A DNA stretch of 64,000 nt from Aminobacter sp. AP02 (GTDB lineage: Bacteria; Pseudomonadota; Alphaproteobacteria; Rhizobiales; Rhizobiaceae), in assembly GCF_003148805.1 (NCBI RefSeq), contig NZ_QGGX01000006.1, positions 62,001-126,000 of the forward strand. Reading direction: 5' to 3'. The position numbers and the translations under genes are program-made. The notes below the pieces were generated by a model. It did no database searches. It was not told where the DNA came from and saw only the letters and a list, made by a program, of their open reading frames with translations. Below, piece by piece: positions 54,602 through 63,471 of this stretch (positions are counted from its first letter, which is position 1; every line of letters starts with the position of its first letter).

Positions 54602-56140
54602 TCAGTGCGACGCGAGTTCCATGATCTTGACCTGGCTGGCTTCGGCGCGATCGAGGAAGCCGGTGACGCGTCCCTCATGCACCACCATGATGCGGTCGCT
54701 CATGCCCAGCACTTCGGGCATTTCCGACGAGATCATGATGACCGCCACGCCCTGCCCCGCCAGTTTCGAGATCAGGCGATGGATTTCGGCCTTGGCGCCG
54801 ACGTCGATGCCGCGCGTCGGCTCGTCCAGGATCAGGATTTTCGGCTTGGTCAAAAGCCAGCGCGCGATCAGTACCTTTTGCTGGTTGCCGCCGGAAAGAT
54901 TGATGATCGGCTCGGCCATGTCGGGCGTCTTCACCCTCAGCGCCTGGCTGATCTCCACCGAATCCCTGGACAGGTGCTTCTGCTTGACGAAGCCGTTCTT
55001 GACGTAGCCCGACTGCAACACCGCCATCTGGGTGTTTTCCTGGATGTCGAGCAACAAGAAGCAGCCGGTTTCCTTGCGGTCTTCGGTCAGGAACGCCATG
55101 CCGTGCCGCATCGCGGTCGAGGGACTGTCGATGCGCACCGTCTTGCCGAACAGCTCGATCGTACCGGCATCCGCCGGCGTCACCCCGAAGACGGTCTCGG
55201 CGATGTTGGATCGGCCCGAACCGACGAGGCCCGCGATGCCGAGGATTTCGCCCGAGCGCACGTCGAAGGAAACGTCGGAGAATACACCCTTGAGCGTCAA
55301 CCCCTTGGCCGACAGCACCACCGCGCCGATCGGCACCTCTTCCTTTGGGAACATCTGGGTGATCTCCCGACCCACCATCATGCGAATGATGTCGTCGCGC
55401 GTCACCTCGTGCGACAGCTTGGTGGCGATGTACTTGCCGTCCCGAAACACCGAGAACTCATCGGCGATCTCGAACAGCTCGTTCATCTTGTGGGTGATGT
55501 AGATGATGCCTTTGCCCTGGCCGCGCAGTGCTCGGATGATGGTGAACAGGTGATCGACCTCGCGCTCGGTAAGCGCAGATGTCGGCTCGTCCATGATCAG
55601 CACGTCGGATTCGTAAGACACCGCCTTGGCGATCTCGACCATCTGGCGGCTGGCGACCGTCAGCGTACCCACCTGCACATCGGGATCGATGTCGATGTTG
55701 AGGCGTTTGAACAGCTCAGCAGTCTTGCGACGCATCTCGCCATGGTCGACGAAGCCGAAGCGGGTAAGGGGCTCGCGCCGGATCCAGATGTTCTCGGCCA
55801 CAGTCATCGGCGCCATCAGGTTCAGCTCCTGGTGGATCATGGCGATGCCATGCTCGAGCGCATCGAGCGGGCCGCGCAGCTTGATGTCTTCGCCGCGCAG
55901 CTTGAAGCTGCCGGAATCGGGCGTGTAGATACCGGCCACGATCTTCATCAGCGTCGACTTGCCAGCACCGTTCTCGCCCATCAGCGCATGCACGCTGCCG
56001 CGCTTGAGGCGCAACTGGACATTGTCCAGGGCAACGACGCCGGGAAATTCCTTGCGGACGTTCTCGACTTCGAGAAGGTAGCCGCCATCCATCGCAGCGC
56101 CGCCTGCGGGCGTCGCGTCCATAGTGCCTGTACCGTTCAT
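54602..56140 (-). CDS. iatA: Inositol-type ABC transporter double ATPase (RbsA family)
   Basis: A 512-residue tandem ATPase. The first domain has Walker [13 protein letters not shown] and Walker [12 protein letters not shown]. The second has a degenerate Walker A ([12 protein letters not shown]), signature [14 protein letters not shown] and [12 protein letters not shown], as usual for RbsA/XylG-type proteins. It pairs with the RbsC-type permease and the binding protein upstream. Confidence 0.9.
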   Translation of the reverse strand: MNGTGTMDATPAGGAAMDGGYLLEVENVRKEFPGVVALDNVQLRLKRGSVHALMGENGAGKSTLMKIVAGIYTPDSGSFKLRGEDIKLRGPLDALEHGIAMIHQELNLMAPMTVAENIWIRREPLTRFGFVDHGEMRRKTAELFKRLNIDIDPDVQVGTLTVASRQMVEIAKAVSYESDVLIMDEPTSALTEREVDHLFTIIRALRGQGKGIIYITHKMNELFEIADEFSVFRDGKYIATKLSHEVTRDDIIRMMVGREITQMFPKEEVPIGAVVLSAKGLTLKGVFSDVSFDVRSGEILGIAGLVGSGRSNIAETVFGVTPADAGTIELFGKTVRIDSPSTAMRHGMAFLTEDRKETGCFLLLDIQENTQMAVLQSGYVKNGFVKQKHLSRDSVEISQALRVKTPDMAEPIINLSGGNQQKVLIARWLLTKPKILILDEPTRGIDVGAKAEIHRLISKLAGQGVAVIMISSEMPEVLGMSDRIMVVHEGRVTGFLDRAEASQVKIMELASH

Positions 56141-56239
56141 GATGATTGGTCCTCCCGGACCGGACCGGCCTGCGCACGGGACACGGCCCCTGTGGGGAAA
56201 TGCGCCGCCGGTGACCGACGGCGCATTGCGTGGATCATA

Positions 56240-57178
56240 TCAGTTTTTGGTCGTGTACTGGTCCATATTCGCCGGGGTAACGAGTTCGAACGGCACCCAT
56301 ACCGGCGACTTCACGGCTTCGCCCTTGGCGAGCTTCATTGCCGTTTCGACTGCACCGCCACCCTGCGCGGCGGCATTCTGGAACACGGTGACGTCCAAGT
56401 CGCCGGCCTTCATGTAGGCCAGCGCTTCCTGGGTGGCGTCGACACCGGCCACGATCACGTCCTTCATGTCCCAGCCGGCCGCCTTCATGGCGTTGATTGC
56501 GCCGATCGCCATGTTGTCGTTGTTGGAGATGACGGCGTCGGGCTTGTGGCCGGCGGCGATCCAGTTGGTCATCAGGTCCTGCGCCTTGACCGGATCCCAG
56601 CCCGCTGTCTGCTCGTCGATGACGTTCAGCTTGACGCCGCATTCGCTGCCGGCATTCACGTCATGGATGTCCTTGGTGCGCATCACGGCAGCCTGGTTGG
56701 CAAGGTCGCCGACCATGATCAGGATGCCCCCCTCGGATTTGCCGGCCTCCTTGAGTATGCGGCAGACTTCCTTGGTCTCCAACGTGCCGGAATCGACCTC
56801 GTTCGAGCCGACGAAGGCACCCTTCGCGCCCAGCGCTTCGACGTCGATCGGCTGACGGTTGACGTAGACGATCGGGATGCCGGCATCGTTGGCGAGCTTG
56901 GTCATCGGCGCGGTGGCCGACGTGTCGACCGGGTTGACGATGATGGCATCGACCTTGGCAGCGATGAAGTTCTGTACCTGGCTGAGCTGCTTGTTGACGT
57001 CGTCATCGGCGATTTCGATGACAACCGGCTGGCTGGCGTCGGCCGCGGACTTCTCGATGCCCTTGCGCAGGACAGTCAGAAAGGTGTCCGAATTGGCCAT
57101 ACTGACGCCGATGTCACCGGCAAAAGCAGTGCCGGCCATCAGCGCGGTCATGACAGCGCCGAGCAAGAATTTCTTCAT
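56240..57178 (-). CDS. Inositol/rhizopine-type periplasmic binding protein (MocB/IbpA-like)
   Basis: A 312-residue Peripla_BP_4 protein. The signal peptide MKKFLLGAVMTALMAGTAFA precedes GDIGVSMANSDTFL. Binding-site stretches NPVDTSATAPM and SNNDNMAIGAINAM are typical of ribose-class proteins. ATG at 57178 has GGAGGAG upstream. It begins the importer operon. It could bind inositol, scyllo-inosamine or rhizopine; IbpA and MocB are both close types. Confidence 0.85.
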   Translation of the reverse strand: MKKFLLGAVMTALMAGTAFAGDIGVSMANSDTFLTVLRKGIEKSAADASQPVVIEIADDDVNKQLSQVQNFIAAKVDAIIVNPVDTSATAPMTKLANDAGIPIVYVNRQPIDVEALGAKGAFVGSNEVDSGTLETKEVCRILKEAGKSEGGILIMVGDLANQAAVMRTKDIHDVNAGSECGVKLNVIDEQTAGWDPVKAQDLMTNWIAAGHKPDAVISNNDNMAIGAINAMKAAGWDMKDVIVAGVDATQEALAYMKAGDLDVTVFQNAAAQGGGAVETAMKLAKGEAVKSPVWVPFELVTPANMDQYTTKN

Positions 57179-57354
57179 GATCACTCTCCTCCACGAATGG
57201 TGCCCGGCTGCACCTCATAGTGCCGGAAGCCCGCGGCTGCGCCGAAGACCCATATCCACGGGCGCCACCACCGCTCCTCCGCGATGAAAAATGCGCCACC
57301 CGCTTCCCGATGCCGGCCTGAATTCAGAATGTTCGGGCCGTGTTTTTTTAATAT

Positions 57355-57368
57355 GAAATGTTTATTCC
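57355..57368. promoter_or_regulatory. IolR-like site upstream of the binding-protein gene
   Basis: GAAATGTTTATTCC matches the iolC-upstream palindrome at 12 of 14 bases, one half-site being imperfect. It lies about 180 bp before the binding-protein start in the AT-rich part of the 57179-57497 gap. Nothing else was seen in this gap. Confidence 0.4.
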
Positions 57369-57497
57369 ATATTCCAGGCGGACGTCAAGAGATATTCCAC
57401 GGCCGACCGTCGGTGCGCATCAGAATTGGGCTCGATGAAAGCCGAGTACAGAAGGGAATCGCCCGCGCTTGCACGGGCAGCCCGTCGGCGCGCCTTT

Positions 57498-58313
57498 TCA
57501 GACGCGCGACTGGATGAAGTCGATGCTATCGGCCAAGGCCTTGCGAGGGTCCGCAAGTTTTTGGACGACGGGCGAAAACGGCTCGAACGACAGCAGTCCC
57601 TCATAGCCGCCGGCGACCAGCGCACGGATCTGGCCGACATTGTCGAGGCGGTCACCGGCATCGACCAGCACGCGGTGGGGATCGCGCATGTCGGCCACCG
57701 TCACCGCCGGATCGTCGACGCCGGAAACATGCACCAACCCGGTCATTCCGGGAAAAAGATCCGGTTCGCCGGCAAGATGGTGATGGAACGTGTCATGCAC
57801 CATGCGAAACGTGGCGCCGCCGCCGATATCCTCGATGGCCTCTACGGCCTCGCGCTTGGAGCGCAGCGAGCAAATCTCGAAGCCGAGCGGCTCGACCAGG
57901 CCGCGCACGCCGCGATCGCCGAGAATGGGCTTGAGTGCCGACAGAGCCGTCCTCAAATTGGGTTGGCGCTCGCCATCCGCCTGCCCGGTACCGTCATTGA
58001 CCGGAACCAGCACCAGAGCCCTGGCGCCCACGTCGCGGGCATAGTCGGCGAGTTCGATGGCTTCCGCCTCGCGCGCGTCGCTCCACTCGTTGAAGCGCTG
58101 CAACGCATTGATACTTGAAATGAATATTCCATTTTCGGCAGCCAGCGCCTTGATCGCGCTTGCCGGCGTGCCGTCGATGATGGCGTTACCAACGAGGTCG
58201 TTGCGGATTTCGACGTCATTCAGGCCGAGTTCGCGGCACAGCGAAAAGAACTCCGCCGGCGAAAGCCCCGGGGCCACCATATGGTTCAGCGCAAATGTGA
58301 GCTTCCTGGTCAT
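57498..58313 (-). CDS. TIM-barrel sugar isomerase/epimerase (IolI- or MocC-like)
   Basis: A 271-residue AP-endonuclease-2-type TIM barrel. LTFALNHMVAPGLSPAEFFSLCRELG and VEIRNDL open it. GATFRMVHDTFHHHLAG and GLVHVSGVDDPA carry likely metal ligands. ATG at 58313 has GGAGAA upstream. By context it may be 2-keto-myo-inositol isomerase (IolI) or a MocC-like enzyme. A GAAATGAATATTCC motif inside the gene (58117-58130) resembles the IolR-like sites. Confidence 0.78.
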   Translation of the reverse strand: MTRKLTFALNHMVAPGLSPAEFFSLCRELGLNDVEIRNDLVGNAIIDGTPASAIKALAAENGIFISSINALQRFNEWSDAREAEAIELADYARDVGARALVLVPVNDGTGQADGERQPNLRTALSALKPILGDRGVRGLVEPLGFEICSLRSKREAVEAIEDIGGGATFRMVHDTFHHHLAGEPDLFPGMTGLVHVSGVDDPAVTVADMRDPHRVLVDAGDRLDNVGQIRALVAGGYEGLLSFEPFSPVVQKLADPRKALADSIDFIQSRV

Positions 58314-58399
58314 GCCGAATTTCTCCTCCGCGGGTAATGAGCGTCGATATTTTCGTTCCATTCTACGCTCGGTGCGGAATAGTCAATCCGCATGCTGAT

Positions 58400-58428
58400 G
58401 CGAATCTATCATTCGCTGATAGATTCGC
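58400..58428. promoter_or_regulatory. Inverted repeat between LacI and isomerase genes
   Basis: GCGAATCTATC and GATAGATTCGC are exact 11-base inverted copies with a 7-base spacer. The repeat lies 87 bp before the isomerase start and 32 bp after the LacI stop. Lack of a U-tract favours an operator over a terminator; it shares TGATAG with the mocD upstream region. Confidence 0.5.
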
Positions 58429-58459
58429 ACGACCACAACCACGGAGCGTCAACGAACTG

Positions 58460-59491
58460 TCAGATGTTCTCCGGCAGAAAGATGTCGAATGGCAAGAAAG
58501 TCTGCCCGGGTGCGTTGGCCGCCCCCTCTTCGATCGAATGTACCATAAGCGCGATGAGTTCGCGGCAAAGCGCATGCAAGGGCGTCGCAATCGCCATGAC
58601 CGCCAGATTGTCGGCAAGTGCGACGCGGGTGTCTACCGTGATCTCGTTGCAGATCAGCACCGGCAGAGGATCGGGTTTGATCTGCCGCAGCGCCGAGATC
58701 GCCCCCTCGATACCGCCACCGGCGACATAGCATCCGACGAGGTCGCCGTGTTGCCCGAGAAGGTTGCCTACGACGTCGCGCGTGATCTCGTGGGACTCGT
58801 GGTTGACGATGGTCTCGAGCTGCGTGAACTCCGGCGCATGCTCGCGGAAGAAGGCGCGGAAGCCGATCTCGCGCAGCTCGTGGCCGTGGAAACGATGGCT
58901 GCCGACAAGCAGTGCCACCGTGCCCGGACGGCGGGCGCATTTGGAGATCATCCAGGCCGCCGTGCGCCCGACCTTCAGGTTGTCGACGCCGACATAGCCC
59001 TCGCGGATGCCGGTGGCGAAATCGGACAGCAGCGAGAAGACAGGAATGCCACGCTCCTTCACCTCGGCCACTGCGGCCGTAACCGTCGGGTGGTCGGGAC
59101 TGACCAGCGCCACAGCATCGCAGGTCGAGGCCAGGCGTCGCAACCGTTCGACAATTTCTTCAGGTGCGAGCGTATCTGCGAATTCGATTGCCGCCGTGCC
59201 GCGAAAGCCCGGCGCCTGGGCAATCGCCTTCTCAAGTTCATTGGCAAAGGCGCGGTAAAATACGTCCTTCGGTCGCAGCAGAACGAAGCCTAGCCGGTAT
59301 TCCGGCAACTCCTTGCGCATACGCTGCGCAATCAGCCCGGCCGCGTGATAGCCGATGGATGTCGCTGCCTCATAGACGCGGCGCTGCGTCTCCTGGCGTA
59401 CTGGAAGGCGGCCATTCAACACCCGGTCGACAGTCGCGACGCTGACGCCCGACACACGGGCAAGATCGGTGATGGTGGGCCGTTTGCTCAT
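58460..59491 (-). CDS. LacI-family transcriptional regulator
   Basis: A 343-residue regulator. The N-terminal helix-turn-helix ITDLARVSGVSVATVDRVLN, followed by RLPVRQETQRRV, is typical of LacI. The remainder is a sugar-binding-protein-like sensor domain. It is divergent from mocDEF-like genes; two ATCATGAT palindromes lie in between. The effector is probably an inositol derivative, which fits the neighbours but is not shown. Confidence 0.9.
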   Translation of the reverse strand: MSKRPTITDLARVSGVSVATVDRVLNGRLPVRQETQRRVYEAATSIGYHAAGLIAQRMRKELPEYRLGFVLLRPKDVFYRAFANELEKAIAQAPGFRGTAAIEFADTLAPEEIVERLRRLASTCDAVALVSPDHPTVTAAVAEVKERGIPVFSLLSDFATGIREGYVGVDNLKVGRTAAWMISKCARRPGTVALLVGSHRFHGHELREIGFRAFFREHAPEFTQLETIVNHESHEITRDVVGNLLGQHGDLVGCYVAGGGIEGAISALRQIKPDPLPVLICNEITVDTRVALADNLAVMAIATPLHALCRELIALMVHSIEEGAANAPGQTFLPFDIFLPENI

Positions 59492-59523
59492 GTCAACTCC
59501 CGTAGTTCACGCCACGATATCGA

Positions 59524-59556
59524 ATCATGATAGAAAATGATAGAAACCATCATGAT
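59524..59556. promoter_or_regulatory. Paired ATCATGAT palindromes, likely LacI-family operators
   Basis: The palindrome ATCATGAT occurs at 59524-59531 and again at 59549-59556, centres 25 bp apart, in the AT-rich region between the LacI gene and mocD. TGATAG repeats lie between and around them. Placement suits autoregulation and mocD control. Confidence 0.55.
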
Positions 59557-59651
59557 ATGATTGAAAATATCGCATCATGGGGTACCATTCTCCCAGTGAA
59601 CGATATCCGGCGCGGTCAGCGGAACCGTTTCCGACTTCCAGGGAGAGAGCC

Positions 59652-60740
59652 ATGACCGTGACGCCATTGGCGCGCGACTACAGCCTTGTCGGCAAGGACT
59701 CCAGGCGTGCCGTGGAAAGCGGGCTCGCAGCCGCCGAGTGGTATCACACCGACATTCCACGCAAGCAGATGAAGGAACTGATGCAGCGCTCCGACGGGCC
59801 GGCGATCCGCGACACAGTGATCTGGCTCGGCTTGCTCATTGCGTTTAGCGCTGCCGGCGCCGCCCTTTGGGGCAGTTGGTGGTGCGTTCCATTTTTTCTT
59901 TGCTACGGCGTGCTTTACGGCTCGGCAACCGACTCACGCTGGCACGAATGCGGCCATGGCACCGCCTTCAAGACGCAGTGGATGAACGACGTCGTCTACC
60001 AGATCGCCTGCTTCATGATCATGCGCAATCCTGTGACCTGGCGCTGGAGCCACACCCGCCATCACACCGACACCGTCATCGTCGGCCGCGACCCCGAGAT
60101 TGCGGTGATGCGGCCGCCAGACCTTCTGCGCGTTGTGCTCAACTTCTTCGGCATCATCGACGTCTGGCACGCGCTGGTCGACATGATCCGTAACGCGGCG
60201 GGCGTTCTGAGCGCGGCCGAAAAGACCTTCATTCCCGAGCAGGAACAGCACAAGGCAATCCGCATCGCCCGCATCTGGGTGGCGATCTATGCCGCGACCA
60301 TCGCACTGGCGGTCTATTTCGGCTCGTGGCTGCCGTTGATGCTGATTGGCCTGCCGCGTCTCTACGGCGCCTGGCACCATGTGCTGACAGGCTTGTTGCA
60401 GCATGGCGGCCTCGCAGACAACGTGATCGACCATCGGCTCAACAGCCGCACCGTGCTGATGAACCCGATGAGCCGCTTCATCTACTGGAACATGAACTAC
60501 CACGTCGAACACCACATGTTCCCCATGGTGCCTTACCATGCGCTGCCCAAGCTGCATGAGATGATCAAGCACGACCTGCCCGCACCGTGTCAGTCGATCT
60601 GGGCCGGCTACCGCGAAATGGTCCCCGCCTTCCTGCGCCAGCTCCGCAACGAAGACTATTTCGTCAAGCGTCAGCTGCCGGCAACAGCCCGGCCCTATCG
60701 AGACGACTTCCATCAGGCATCGGCAGTCGCCGCGGAATGA
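59652..60740 (+). CDS. mocD: MocD-like membrane di-iron oxygenase (fatty-acid-desaturase fold)
   Basis: A 362-residue membrane oxygenase. Three His boxes are complete: H98-E-C-G-H102, H134-T-R-H137-H138 and H284-V-E-H287-H288. Hydrophobic spans lie near 55-90 and 205-235. ATG at 59652 follows GGGAGAGAG. With the Rieske ferredoxin and reductase genes downstream this matches mocDEF, linked to rhizopine (3-O-methyl-scyllo-inosamine) demethylation. Identity is by context and arrangement; other hydroxylases have the same fold. Confidence 0.8.
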   Translation: MTVTPLARDYSLVGKDSRRAVESGLAAAEWYHTDIPRKQMKELMQRSDGPAIRDTVIWLGLLIAFSAAGAALWGSWWCVPFFLCYGVLYGSATDSRWHECGHGTAFKTQWMNDVVYQIACFMIMRNPVTWRWSHTRHHTDTVIVGRDPEIAVMRPPDLLRVVLNFFGIIDVWHALVDMIRNAAGVLSAAEKTFIPEQEQHKAIRIARIWVAIYAATIALAVYFGSWLPLMLIGLPRLYGAWHHVLTGLLQHGGLADNVIDHRLNSRTVLMNPMSRFIYWNMNYHVEHHMFPMVPYHALPKLHEMIKHDLPAPCQSIWAGYREMVPAFLRQLRNEDYFVKRQLPATARPYRDDFHQASAVAAE

Positions 60741-60814
60741 CGCCTAACAAGGCAACGCGCAGGGGCGGCGGTTTTGCCGCCGCTTCAAACCAAAGATTCA
60801 CAGGGAGAGAGATG

Positions 60815-61129
60815 ATGAGTGACTGGGTGGAGGCCTGCGCGGCCGACGACATCGATGAAGAGGACGTCATGCGCTTTGACCACGCGGGACGCACCTTTGC
60901 CATCTACCGCAGCCCGCAAGACGAGTTCTTCGCCACCGACGGCCTGTGCACCCACGAGCAGATCCATCTGTCGCAAGGGCTGGTCATGGGCGATATCATC
61001 GAGTGCCCCAAGCACAACGGCCGCTTCAACTACAAGACAGGTGCCGCCCGTGGCGCCCCTGTCTGCGTTAGCCTCAAGACCTATCCGGTGAAAGTCGACG
61101 CCGGGAAGGTCTTCGTCCAGCTGGGCTGA
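60815..61129 (+). CDS. mocE: MocE-type Rieske [2Fe-2S] ferredoxin
   Basis: A 104-residue Rieske ferredoxin. The cluster ligands are C45-T-H47 and C64-P-K-H67. It passes electrons from the MocF reductase to the MocD oxygenase. The ATG at 60815 (MSDWVEACAA) has GGGAG about 7 nt upstream; the ATG one codon earlier is too close. It lies 74 bp after mocD and 5 bp before mocF. Confidence 0.88.
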   Translation: MSDWVEACAADDIDEEDVMRFDHAGRTFAIYRSPQDEFFATDGLCTHEQIHLSQGLVMGDIIECPKHNGRFNYKTGAARGAPVCVSLKTYPVKVDAGKVFVQLG

Positions 61130-61134
61130 GGCCG

Positions 61135-62367
61135 ATGGCGACGGGAATGGTCATCATCGGCGCCGGCGAATGCGGCACCCGCGCTGCCTTCGCTTTGCGC
61201 GAGGCAGGTTATGACGGCACGGTCACTTTGGTCGGCGCCGAAGCCCATCTGCCCTACGAGCGTCCGCCGCTATCCAAGGAGTCGATGGTCGATCCCGAAG
61301 CGCCGTCCATCAAGGCCATCGCCGATGCCGCCCGCCTCGCGGAACATCACATCGACCTGCTGGGTTCGACCTCGGCTACCTCGATCGATCGGGCCAACTG
61401 CTCCATTCGCCTCACCAATGGTTCCGACCTCGACTACGACAAGCTTCTGATCGCAACGGGGTCCTTGCCGCGCAAGCTTCCCCTCCAGGGTCTCGGGCTT
61501 CGGTGCCTTGACCTCCGCACCTTCGACGACGCGCTCGCCATCCGCGCGCATTTGCACGCCGGCTCGCACATCGCCGTCGTTGGTGGCGGCTTCATCGGGC
61601 TCGAACTTGCCGCATCGGCCCGCAATCTGGGTGCATTGGTCACTGTCATCGAAGCCCAGCCACGCATCCTCATGCGTGGCGTGCCCGCGGAAATTGCGCA
61701 GGTCGTCCACGAGGCCCACGATGCAGAAGGCGTCGACATCATCTGCGGCGACGGCATCGCTTCGATCGAAGACGACGGCGCCAGCGTCCACATAACGCTT
61801 TCAAGCGGCCAGGTTGTTGCAGCCGACCTCGCCATCATTGGCATCGGTGCACTTCCGGTCACCGCCCTTGCCGAAACGTCAGGCCTCGCCCTCAATAACG
61901 GCATCGCGGTCGACGCCCGGCTCCGCACCAGCGATCCGCACATCTTTGCCGCCGGCGACTGTTGCTCGTTCCCGCTGGCTATCTATGGCGACCGCCGGGT
62001 TCGTTTGGAGTCTTGGCGCAGCGCCCAGGAGCATGGGGTGCTCGCAGCGCGCAACATGCTGGGCGCGGAAGAGGCACATGCGGCGGTGCCCTGGTTCTGG
62101 TCCGACCAGTATGGGCTCACGCTGCAGATTGCCGGCTTGCCCGACGAAGGTGAATTGACCGTGCGCCGCGATCTCGACGACGGCGCCTTCATCCTGTTCC
62201 ACCTCAAGAACGATGGCCGCCTCGTCGCCGCCAGCGGCATCGGCCCGGGCAACGCGGTCGCCCGCGACATTCGTCTCGCCGAAATGCTGATTGGCAAATC
62301 TGCACGACCCGATGCGGTGGCATTGGCCTCCCCTTCGACCAAGCTCAAGAGCCTGCTCGCCGCCTGA
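61135..62367 (+). CDS. mocF: MocF-type ferredoxin reductase
   Basis: A 410-residue FAD/NAD(P)H-dependent reductase. FAD motif VIIGAGECGTRAA is at the N-terminus, ERPPLSKE follows, and the NAD motif VVGGGFIGLELA is near residue 150. IFAAGDCCSFPLAIYG is the late FAD contact and WFWSDQYGLTLQIAG is typical of BenD/Cam-type ferredoxin reductases. It supplies electrons to MocE. 5 bp after mocE, so co-translated. Confidence 0.88.
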   Translation: MATGMVIIGAGECGTRAAFALREAGYDGTVTLVGAEAHLPYERPPLSKESMVDPEAPSIKAIADAARLAEHHIDLLGSTSATSIDRANCSIRLTNGSDLDYDKLLIATGSLPRKLPLQGLGLRCLDLRTFDDALAIRAHLHAGSHIAVVGGGFIGLELAASARNLGALVTVIEAQPRILMRGVPAEIAQVVHEAHDAEGVDIICGDGIASIEDDGASVHITLSSGQVVAADLAIIGIGALPVTALAETSGLALNNGIAVDARLRTSDPHIFAAGDCCSFPLAIYGDRRVRLESWRSAQEHGVLAARNMLGAEEAHAAVPWFWSDQYGLTLQIAGLPDEGELTVRRDLDDGAFILFHLKNDGRLVAASGIGPGNAVARDIRLAEMLIGKSARPDAVALASPSTKLKSLLAA

Positions 62368-62447
62368 CGGCAGGCAAAAGTCGCTTGAGAATCGGATCAC
62401 TTTCCGTGACTCTGCGTTTGGGGTGGCTCCGCGCGGAGGTGTCAAAA

Positions 62448-63467
62448 ATGCCGATCACCGAATTCGGACGGATGGACGACGGATCGCTGGTCGAAGCGGT
62501 CACCATTGCCGCCCCGGACATCGAGGCCAAGGTCCTCACGTTCGGTGCCACGCTCGCCGATCTGATCGTCTCGACTCCGAGCGGCCCGCGTTCGGTCATT
62601 CTCGGTTTCGACGATCTCGACGGCTATTTGACCCATGGAGGTTACTTCGGCGCTATAGCTGGACGCTGCGCCAACCGCATCGCCGGCGGCCGCTTTTCGC
62701 TCGACGGCCAGGAATACCAGCTCGATCCCAACGAAGCCGGACGCACCCACCTGCATGGCGGCGGCGACGGCTTCTTCCGCCGCAACTGGACCATCGTCGA
62801 CAGCAACGAAAACTCCGTTCTGCTTGCCTTGAGCTCTCCCGATGGCGACCAGGGATATCCCGGCAAGGTTATCGCCACCTGCCGCTATTCGCTCACAGCC
62901 GGTCGCTTGACCATCGCTCTAGGCGCGCGCGCGGACGCACCTACCTTGGTCAATCTGGCGACGCACGCCTATTTCAACCTCGACGGCTCGGGCTCGATCC
63001 TCGACCACCGCCTCAAGATCGCCGCCGAAGCCTACACGCCGGTCGACGCACAAAGCATTCCGTCCGGCGACGTACTGGCAACCGACGAAACCGTCTTCGA
63101 TTTCCGCGATCTAAGACCGATCCGCAACGCGCCGGATGGCGCTCACTCCCCCTATGACCACAATTTTGTCCTGGCCATGCAGCCGGCGCCCGAACCGTGG
63201 CACGCTGCCCGGCTCGAAGGACCACAATCAGGCATCCGCCTCGATCTCTGGACCACCGAACCGGGGCTGCAATTCTACGACGGCGCTTTCCTGCCTGTTG
63301 CACCGCCCTTGCGCGGCGGCATCGAACAGGTGCGCCACGGCGCCCTGTGCCTGGAACCGCAGCGTTTCCCGGACGCCATTCATCACCCGCATTTTGCGAG
63401 CGCCGTTCTGAGGCCGGGCGAAGTCTATTCGCAGGTCACCGAATATCGCTTCTCGATGGTGGAGTAG
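62448..63467 (+). CDS. Aldose 1-epimerase (galactose mutarotase family)
   Basis: A 339-residue beta-sandwich epimerase. THLHGGGDGFFRRNW holds the substrate His region, LATHAYFNLDG the second His and LCLEPQRFPDAIHHP the catalytic Glu. GGAGGTG lies 6 nt before the ATG at 62448. It follows mocF by 80 bp on the same strand and may interconvert anomers of sugars used with the pathway. Convergent with the SDR gene. Confidence 0.88.
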   Translation: MPITEFGRMDDGSLVEAVTIAAPDIEAKVLTFGATLADLIVSTPSGPRSVILGFDDLDGYLTHGGYFGAIAGRCANRIAGGRFSLDGQEYQLDPNEAGRTHLHGGGDGFFRRNWTIVDSNENSVLLALSSPDGDQGYPGKVIATCRYSLTAGRLTIALGARADAPTLVNLATHAYFNLDGSGSILDHRLKIAAEAYTPVDAQSIPSGDVLATDETVFDFRDLRPIRNAPDGAHSPYDHNFVLAMQPAPEPWHAARLEGPQSGIRLDLWTTEPGLQFYDGAFLPVAPPLRGGIEQVRHGALCLEPQRFPDAIHHPHFASAVLRPGEVYSQVTEYRFSMVE

Positions 63468-63471
63468 GCAC

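Noticed and set aside
54605-57220. 871-residue plus-strand frame across iatA and the binding-protein gene
   Set aside because: Antisense to two genes with clear ABC motifs; no motif of its own.
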